A DNA stretch of 31,655 nucleotides from a virus, in the IMG/VR virus record IMGVR_UViG_3300006923_000085, positions 1 through 31,655 of that record; one strand, written 5' to 3'. Positions within the stretch are counted from its first letter, which is position 1. Each line of letters starts with the position of its first letter. Below the pieces are notes generated by a model. That model did not search any database, was not told where the DNA came from, and worked only from the letters and a program-made list of their open reading frames with translations. Of this stretch, positions 26,166 through 31,655 are shown in pieces. Position numbers and translations under genes: made by a program.

Positions 26166-26485
26166 TATTTATTACCTTGATTTAATTGTATGAGACTTAA
26201 AATAGGATCAATAGTATTAGGTATTTTTAATAAAAATCCTGGCAATAATTTATAAGAAAAAGGATTATCTAAATCGTTCATTAAGCAAATGGCCCACCAA
26301 TAAGTAGCGCTTCCTAAAAAGCGTTCCGCGAGGTGATCCAACCGATCAGTTTCCTTAAATTTGATAATAGTATGAGGAATAACTGATAAGTCATCCATAC
26401 TAATAGAAGGAAATGTCTCTAATCTTCTGGGGTCTTTTACAAAGCTTTTAACTTGTTTAAAATTTTTATATCTAGATGTAGCCAT
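26165..26485 (-). CDS. LysM-type baseplate protein (P2 gpX / T4 gp53 class)
   Basis: A 106-residue protein with one LysM-like fold in its second half: IIKFKETDRLDHLAERFLG, then SATYWWAICLMNDLDNPFSY, then LLPGFLLKIPN. This order (start on a strand, D-x-L-D-x-L-A-x-R-F-x-G, a WWAI..N helix, and G-x-x-L-x-I-P) is the one seen in tail protein X of P2-like phages and in the LysM-like domain of T4 gp53, where it ties the tube tip or hub to the wedges rather than binding cell wall in solution. A strong ribosome binding site, AGAGGTGA, lies just upstream of ATG. Its stop TAA overlaps the next start as TAATG, so translation is probably coupled to the giant hub gene. Length matches the family. Confidence 0.75.
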   Translation of the reverse strand: MATSRYKNFKQVKSFVKDPRRLETFPSISMDDLSVIPHTIIKFKETDRLDHLAERFLGSATYWWAICLMNDLDNPFSYKLLPGFLLKIPNTIDPILSLIQLNQGNK

Positions 26486-26495
26486 TTTTCACCTC

Positions 26496-28658
26496 TTATA
26501 CATATATAAGTTCGCCTTCATGTTCCGCCACAGGTACTTCAAGATCTCCATCGCCTTCAGAACGAAAATCGCCTTGTGGGTCAAGCCCATATGCCGCGGA
26601 AGCACCTGCCAATTCTTCCATAAAAGAAGTTTCACCAAGACCCGGAACCAAATCACCTGTATCAATAAGAGGGGTGCCAAACCCAATTGAGCTTCCTTCA
26701 GTTTCTTCAAAAGCTTCAAATGCATTGCCATGGTTAGCCCAGTTGTTGATTTGTCTAGATCTCGTCGATGCTGAATGTAATCCACCAGCTGGCCCACCAT
26801 AAAGATCCGAAGCTCTATTCGGCATTGTATCATGAATAACTTGATAACTCATAGTGACTGAAACTCCTTGAGGCATTCTCATTCCAGATGTCATTTCCCA
26901 TTTCCCACCATTAAATAGCCAATCATAAGAAAGGCTTCTAATAATTCCTGCTTTATATTGAAATAAATCACCTACTCTCATAGCTATAACAGGTCCATCC
27001 GACATGCGGTTGTTACCTACTTCATATTCGGGATAACACTGTTGAGCCAACCACACTACCCTTTCATAAACATTTTGTAATTGTCTCATTTCATTAGCAA
27101 AAATAGTAAAACCTATATCTATTGTTCTATCAGTAAAAGTATAAGTATGAGCTTGTTCGCTTCTTCCAAAGAAATGTCTTGAGTTCCAAGTTGGAGTGTA
27201 AGATTCACCTAAAGAATTAATAAGAGCTTGGAGATAACATATTTGAAGTCTTCTTTCCCCACCTCGTCTTTTATTAACTGTAGAAAAAGCAAATGGAAAA
27301 TATTGACCTTGAGTAAACCTAACAGTTTCGCGGCCCATATTTACAACTTGATCACCTGCCATTGCGCTATAATCTCTTACTGCAACTTGCATCTTCGACG
27401 GATCAACTGTTGTCCTATCTCCATTAGAAGTAAAACCTGTTTCTTTCTTAGCATAAGTAAGATAGTTTGCGTCGTCTTCTTCAAAAGTAAAAGGAACATT
27501 TAGTGATCTTGGTATTGGAGTAGAGGGGTCACCTTCAATTTGCTTAGTTGTTATACCAAGAGGCTCCTGTAATAAATTAACAGGAGTACCTGCTATAATA
27601 CCATTATTAAAAAGAGCGTTTGATACATTAACGCCACCCGCCTTACCAGCTCTATTTCTTGTATATAGCGATTGAAATGTTTTTTCAGTTGCGCCGTAGC
27701 CCGGAGGGCCCTCACCATTTCCATTATTATTACCAGCCACATCTGTAGGGTTCATTCCATCTATTTCGCCAGAATTAGGTGGTAATAATATATTTTGATT
27801 CAGATTTTCTGATAATGGTTTTTTCGTTAACCAATTTTCTGCAGGCCGTCCCCAACCTGGTACGTAAAGTTGTGATATTCTATCTATAGGAGCTATTGTT
27901 TGAGACATTCTATTATAGTAATTAGCTATAAATTCATTTTCTTCTGCTCCTGCAGCGCCGGCGAGATCATCAAAAATAGCTCTTGTAATATTCTGTGCTT
28001 CAGTTTTAATGCGATCTTCAATAGTAACATTACCTCCTAAAGTTTGACCTAGATTAAAGCCAACCATCGCTTGCCAAGTAAAATCTATTCCCGATGGAGG
28101 ATCTACAAAACTTGGGCCTTGCGTTGCCATATACCGAAAATCATAAGATTGATAATTGTCACCGTACTTATTAGATTGATTTGTAGGGCTGTTGCTGGCC
28201 GGCGCTGGATTTCGATATACCGAACGATCTTTATTGTCAAAAAATGCCGCTCTTGTTTCTTGTAATAAAGTAAATAAACTTTTTCTTCCTTTTAGCTCCA
28301 TAAACTTACTTGGATCGGACTGGCCGGATTGATTAGAATAGGCGCCATGGGTTTGCAAGACCTCATTGGTAGATTTTCCTGAAAATTTATCCCTTACAGA
28401 TACTCGGCCTTGATCATCATCCCAATATATTTCTCTTATATAATATTTCTCATACTCATCTGGAGCATTACCTATAACATTACCCTCAAAATTTTCAGGG
28501 TAATTAATATTAACATCACCGGCCGGACCGTGATAAACACCACTATCTTTTAAAGAAGCAGCTAACTGATTTAGAGCACCAATCTCTGTCATATTATTTT
28601 CAAACATTGATAATATGTTATTACCTCGTGCATCTAATTTAACGCGTTCGATTGCCAT
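26496..28658 (-). CDS. Tail tube initiator / baseplate hub-proximal protein (gpU-like position and fold signature)
   Basis: A 720-residue virion protein. The N-terminal two thirds are not recognised. The C-terminal third carries a pattern I associate with tube-initiator and gpU-like proteins: TYTFTDRTIDIGFTIFANEM, then an amphipathic helix with RVVWLAQQCYPEYE, then a stretch of the form GPVIAMRVGDLF..GIIRSLSYDWLFNGGKWEM, ending in a MPQGVSVTMSYQVI strand. In P2-type tails this position, between the tape measure and the LysM gene, holds gpU; in T4 the comparable tube-base proteins are gp48 and gp54. The start is supported by GAGA about 8 bases upstream of ATG, 9 bases after the tape measure stop in genome coordinates. 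The protein is much longer than gpU (about 160 residues), so extra N-terminal domains are likely. The role as a tail-tip component is fairly secure; the exact homology is inferred. Confidence 0.6.
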   Translation of the reverse strand: MAIERVKLDARGNNILSMFENNMTEIGALNQLAASLKDSGVYHGPAGDVNINYPENFEGNVIGNAPDEYEKYYIREIYWDDDQGRVSVRDKFSGKSTNEVLQTHGAYSNQSGQSDPSKFMELKGRKSLFTLLQETRAAFFDNKDRSVYRNPAPASNSPTNQSNKYGDNYQSYDFRYMATQGPSFVDPPSGIDFTWQAMVGFNLGQTLGGNVTIEDRIKTEAQNITRAIFDDLAGAAGAEENEFIANYYNRMSQTIAPIDRISQLYVPGWGRPAENWLTKKPLSENLNQNILLPPNSGEIDGMNPTDVAGNNNGNGEGPPGYGATEKTFQSLYTRNRAGKAGGVNVSNALFNNGIIAGTPVNLLQEPLGITTKQIEGDPSTPIPRSLNVPFTFEEDDANYLTYAKKETGFTSNGDRTTVDPSKMQVAVRDYSAMAGDQVVNMGRETVRFTQGQYFPFAFSTVNKRRGGERRLQICYLQALINSLGESYTPTWNSRHFFGRSEQAHTYTFTDRTIDIGFTIFANEMRQLQNVYERVVWLAQQCYPEYEVGNNRMSDGPVIAMRVGDLFQYKAGIIRSLSYDWLFNGGKWEMTSGMRMPQGVSVTMSYQVIHDTMPNRASDLYGGPAGGLHSASTRSRQINNWANHGNAFEAFEETEGSSIGFGTPLIDTGDLVPGLGETSFMEELAGASAAYGLDPQGDFRSEGDGDLEVPVAEHEGELIYV

Positions 28659-28667
28659 AATTAATCT

Positions 28668-31655
28668 CTACATCCCAAGGCCAGTTTCATAAAAGTTTTT
28701 TCCTACGACTTCAGAAACCAGTTTACCATCCATTCTAATTTCAGGAGTGCCAGTTTCTTTTTGAGTTTTAATCATCTCTGCCATTAATTTATTTTGTTTC
28801 TTTAATTCCTGCATCATTTCACTATTACCCAACGGCACAACTGCTTCTGGCCCAGCCTCACCTATTAGGGCTGTTGTGGGCCTATTAACAATTCCTCCAG
28901 CAGCTAATGAAGGAATAGCAAGTGCCTTTCTATACTTATCTCCGCCAGCACCATATAGCGACCTATTAATGCTACTATACATTTTTGTTGCTGCACCGCC
29001 GCTTGTTTGACCAGTACCTAAAGCTATCAAATGAGGTGCTGGAATACCCATAGAAGATATTAAGCTACTTGTGCCTAATTTTTCAGTTAATTTTTGAAAA
29101 TTAGCTTCCGTAGGGGTTTTTTCATATCCACCAATAGCTTGATTCATCCACTTAGAAAGACCGCTCGGTGAGCCATGATCAAATCTTCCACCGCTCTTAA
29201 TATGGTCTTCAATTAACTTTACACTTCTTCGGCGGCCTTTTCCATAGCCACCAGTAAGATTAAAAACCTTATTCAAACCTTTTGTTGCTATACCGCCAAC
29301 AGCATTACCTAACATACCACTTAAAGGCGGCGGGATACCCATTGCTCCCAATGCCATTCCAGCACCAACACCAAGACCTGCACCTACACCAGCAGTTCCT
29401 GCTCGTTTCCAATCACCGGTTTGTGCAAAAACATTTCCAAATGTCATTAACCCGCCTGCTGCACCTGCTCGGCCCATACCACCAAAACCACCCATTTTTC
29501 CCAATCTATATCCCGTTTTTTGGGCATAACCACTCATTCCACCTCCAGCACCCCAAGCCTGTGATGCGTAATCAGATTGACCTTGCCCTCTGCGAAAAGC
29601 ATCAAGAACACCTCCGCCTTGAAATCCCGGAACACCAATAGATCCTAACTCTTTGGCAACACCAGCATTAATCGGTAAACCTTTTCGTATTCTTTCAGTA
29701 GGTACAACAACTTCACCTCTACCCTCTTCACCAACCATCATTAATGTTGGGCTATTTACATACTTACCTTTTGCTGCTTGATCCATTCCTATTGCACTTC
29801 GTAAGGCCATATGGCTACCTTGTCGAGCAGAAGGCATTCCTGGCATTCCTCCGCCCATCGTTCCCATTCCCAAATATTGAGCTGCCGTTTTGCTGGCAGT
29901 GCCTCCACCAATCATCCCAGCAAGAGCCTGAGAGCCTGTTTGTACCATTGATCTTCCTACATTACCACCTTGAGCAAAAGCAGCTAAACCGGCGCGGAGC
30001 GTTCCACCGAATGCCTTGAATTCTTCAGTAAGTTTATATAATCCACTTTCTGTACTCGAAAGTCCTGCTGTTATTCCTGCCTTTGCGCCTGCCGTCATTG
30101 CTGCTTGAAGATCCCCGCCTTGCGACCATGAAGTCAAACCTGCCATTACACCCGTAGACATCTCTTTGGGAAGATTTTTATTCAACACAAATGCAAGCTC
30201 TTTATTATATTCTCTAAAAGCCATCTTAAGCCATGGAGGGCCTTTCTTTTCTTTCTTGGCTCTTTCGTCAATCAGATCATCCATCTTGTGTTCATAATGC
30301 TGACGCCAATATTCTATCATAGCAGCTTGTTGATGCACCACCTCTTTCTGTACGGCGAGAGCCCCAGATGTTCTATAAGATTGCGACCCAAACGCTCCTT
30401 GCTCTCCTGTTCGATTCATCGCGCCTCTTGTAGATCTTACCACACCACCATTTTGAAAACCCGGTACGCCAATTCCCGCTAATGCAGAAGCTGCTCTTCC
30501 ACCAACACCAATACCACTTCTTAATGCTGAGCGAGAAATAACTACTTCACCACCAGCTTCACCTACGATAGCAGATCTGCCGTAACGAATACTACCTAAA
30601 GCATCCCTCGCGGGCCTTCTCACCGAACTCGCGCGCGTGCGCGCGGCGCCGAGGCGTTCGATTTCGATGACACCGTGCCCAGCGTCTTCTGCAGCATCAG
30701 CTAATTTGTATTGCTGTTTGATCAATCCGGAGATGGTTCTATTCAGATTTTGCCTTAATTTATCTTCTTTTTCAAGGCTCTCAAGAAGTTCTTTTCGGCG
30801 GACGCCTTCCGGATCGTCTTCGTCCAGCATCCAGTCGAGTTCATGTTGTAATTCTTTTGTCCGGTCATAGCTGCTGGATCTGTCCGCGGCCGCAGCTTCT
30901 TCTTCTGCGCGGGCTCCACCATAATCCTTTCTCATACTCTGTTCTGTTTGCCTGAAACCCATCGAAGACCAATCCCACGCATAATTCTCTCCAACCCATG
31001 AGATTCCCTTAGCTAAAGCTTTTCCAAACATATCACCTACTATATCAAACAACTTCTCAAAATATACTGCAGCTCCTTTACCTTTTGTAGCTGCACCCAA
31101 ATCTTTTAGCTGAAATTTATCAGTGACCCAATCTATAAATGCTTCAGTTTGTGCTCGGGGGCCATCTGGGTCATCACTGGCAAGTCCAAGAGCATCACTA
31201 AATGTAGTAGAAAGGCCACCAGCGATACCCATCACGCCGTCCTTCATTATTTCGATCAAACTTTTTCCAGACATTATTTTATCATTTAAAGCTTGAAATT
31301 CTCTACTTGCTTGTGGGACTGCTCTGGCCATCCCAACAAAAGCCTCTAGTGTACCTCCGAGTCCGTTGGCAATACCTTCGACGTGTAATTCCATATCTTC
31401 CAGATACCGACCCGTGGACTGAATCCGAATGCCCTGCTTGCCCAGATCTTGAGTAGTAGCTTTTATACCCTTTTGAATACGGTTCATGATCTCTTCGCGG
31501 CCTTTAGCACCTTTTACATTTAATCTTGCAAGCTCCTCGGCCGTGCCCACAATATTTATAAATTCATCGCCAAAAATTCGTTGTGCTTTAGCTAATGTAT
31601 CTTGAATATTTCCTACATCTGAAAACGCAGTTTTTATACCTGACCAGTCTTGTAA
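28668..31655 (-). CDS. Tail tape measure protein, 5'-truncated by the window edge
   Basis: This is the C-terminal 995 codons of a tail tape measure protein, which sets tail length and fills the tube lumen. The reading frame stays open to the last base of the window, so the in-frame GTG at 31550 is not the real start; 35 codons precede it here. The protein has long stretches rich in Gly, Ala and Met, a charged coiled-coil segment (about 30650-30890), and three copies of the motif GEAGPEAVVPL or a close variant (about 30560, 29725 and 28855), which is typical of tape measure C-termini. The first two copies are followed by IGVPGFQxGGV. A glycine-rich hydrophobic stretch near 29290-29400 could insert into membrane. 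The next gene follows after 9 bases and encodes a tube-tip protein, as expected for gene order in contractile tails. Part of the gene (about 30600-30900) is unusually GC-rich. Family call is firm; the N-terminus is missing. Confidence 0.85.
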   Translation of the reverse strand, partial: LQDWSGIKTAFSDVGNIQDTLAKAQRIFGDEFINIVGTAEELARLNVKGAKGREEIMNRIQKGIKATTQDLGKQGIRIQSTGRYLEDMELHVEGIANGLGGTLEAFVGMARAVPQASREFQALNDKIMSGKSLIEIMKDGVMGIAGGLSTTFSDALGLASDDPDGPRAQTEAFIDWVTDKFQLKDLGAATKGKGAAVYFEKLFDIVGDMFGKALAKGISWVGENYAWDWSSMGFRQTEQSMRKDYGGARAEEEAAAADRSSSYDRTKELQHELDWMLDEDDPEGVRRKELLESLEKEDKLRQNLNRTISGLIKQQYKLADAAEDAGHGVIEIERLGAARTRASSVRRPARDALGSIRYGRSAIVGEAGGEVVISRSALRSGIGVGGRAASALAGIGVPGFQNGGVVRSTRGAMNRTGEQGAFGSQSYRTSGALAVQKEVVHQQAAMIEYWRQHYEHKMDDLIDERAKKEKKGPPWLKMAFREYNKELAFVLNKNLPKEMSTGVMAGLTSWSQGGDLQAAMTAGAKAGITAGLSSTESGLYKLTEEFKAFGGTLRAGLAAFAQGGNVGRSMVQTGSQALAGMIGGGTASKTAAQYLGMGTMGGGMPGMPSARQGSHMALRSAIGMDQAAKGKYVNSPTLMMVGEEGRGEVVVPTERIRKGLPINAGVAKELGSIGVPGFQGGGVLDAFRRGQGQSDYASQAWGAGGGMSGYAQKTGYRLGKMGGFGGMGRAGAAGGLMTFGNVFAQTGDWKRAGTAGVGAGLGVGAGMALGAMGIPPPLSGMLGNAVGGIATKGLNKVFNLTGGYGKGRRRSVKLIEDHIKSGGRFDHGSPSGLSKWMNQAIGGYEKTPTEANFQKLTEKLGTSSLISSMGIPAPHLIALGTGQTSGGAATKMYSSINRSLYGAGGDKYRKALAIPSLAAGGIVNRPTTALIGEAGPEAVVPLGNSEMMQELKKQNKLMAEMIKTQKETGTPEIRMDGKLVSEVVGKNFYETGLGM
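28830..30573 (-). repeat. Threefold repeated module inside the tape measure gene
   Basis: Three degenerate protein-level copies of a GEAGPEAVVPL-type motif sit at about 30541-30573, 29705-29744 and 28830-28862, roughly 836 and 869 bases apart (about 280-290 residues). The first two are followed by IGVPGFQxGGV (30439-30476 and 29604-29645). The third is preceded by IPSLAAGGIV. Between them a second glycine-rich unit, of the form AQgGdxxrAmxxGaxAg, occurs near 30060-30133, 29910-29982 and 29350-29433. The spacing suggests an old internal duplication of a domain of about 285 residues. The copies are clear only in protein; no long DNA identity was seen. Confidence 0.55.
30600..30900. other. GC-rich island within the tape measure gene
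   Basis: Bases 30601-30660 contain 46 G or C of 60 (77%), 30781-30840 about 55% and 30841-30900 about 52%, against about 32% at 31561-31620. At 30630-30645 there are 16 bases of strict purine-pyrimidine alternation, (CG)4 TG (CG)3, flanked by more GC. The reading frame passes through intact and encodes a charged coiled coil and an Arg/Ala-rich linker, with CGC, GCG, GTC and CTG codons that neighbouring stretches use little. A recombined segment from a GC-richer phage is one explanation; local amino-acid composition accounts for part of it. Confidence 0.6.

Noticed and set aside
26489-26833. 114-codon minus-strand frame overlapping the end of the 720-residue gene
   Set aside because: Out-of-frame shadow within a recognisable coding region; no translation signals.
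29282-29641. 119-codon plus-strand open frame and other plus-strand frames over the tape measure gene
   Set aside because: Opposite-strand shadows of a Gly/Ala/Met-rich gene, with no ribosome binding site and a His/Leu/Gln-biased composition.
31550-31552. GTG at 31550 as the start of the tape measure gene
   Set aside because: The frame is open for 35 more codons to the window end with typical helical sequence, so the gene is cut by the window rather than starting here.
31553-31560. Exact minus-strand TATAAATA box
   Set aside because: It lies within the tape measure coding frame (Phe-Ile-Asn-Ile) with no gene start at a suitable distance; taken as chance in AT-rich DNA.

Overview
The window is a stretch of a tailed bacteriophage genome with a contractile (myovirus-type) tail. 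Every gene I accept lies on the minus strand, so the operon is read from base 31655 down to base 1. The DNA is AT-rich: most lines counted by hand are about one third G+C. Genes are packed with gaps of 1-16 bases or 1-4 base overlaps, and almost all have a recognisable ribosome binding site. No tRNA, rRNA, transposase, integrase, CRISPR array or host gene was seen. The styles of the baseplate, gp55-like and LamG genes resemble marine T4-related phages, but the host cannot be told from this window.

Tail core and baseplate (31655 to about 9532), in transcription order: the C-terminal part of a tail tape measure protein that runs off the window edge; a 720-residue gpU-like or tube-initiator-like protein; a 106-residue LysM-type protein (P2 gpX / T4 gp53 type); a giant 2208-residue probable baseplate hub; a gp55-like late sigma factor; a 62-residue coiled-coil protein; an OB-fold spike/hub protein (P2 gpV / T4 gp5 type); a gp25/gpW protein; a gp6/gpJ wedge protein; a 535-residue protein with a DNRLRE-like module; and a 1140-residue gpI/gp7-like protein with an inserted LamG domain. 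Leaving out the inserted genes, this is the P2 order T-U-X-D-V-W-J-I, but built from proteins several times larger.

Distal and adhesion region (9515 to 794): a small class I methyltransferase-like protein; an 82-base spacer carrying four NATAAATA (T4-type late promoter) matches; an Ig-like structural protein; three proteins sharing a conserved C-terminal module (one also with LamG); and two more LamG proteins. This is probably the set of short fibres or adhesins on the baseplate rim. The last gene (752 to 12) encodes an unknown charged, helical protein.

The genes most likely build the tail tube tip, hub, wedges and host-recognition appendages late in infection. The embedded sigma-like gene could link the expression of these genes to the late programme. 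Points worth a second look are the size of the hub, the sigma factor inside the tail operon, the divergent late-promoter cluster, the methyltransferase among the adhesins, the repeated modules and GC-rich island in the tape measure gene, and the strong rise in GGCC words across the hub and tape measure half.
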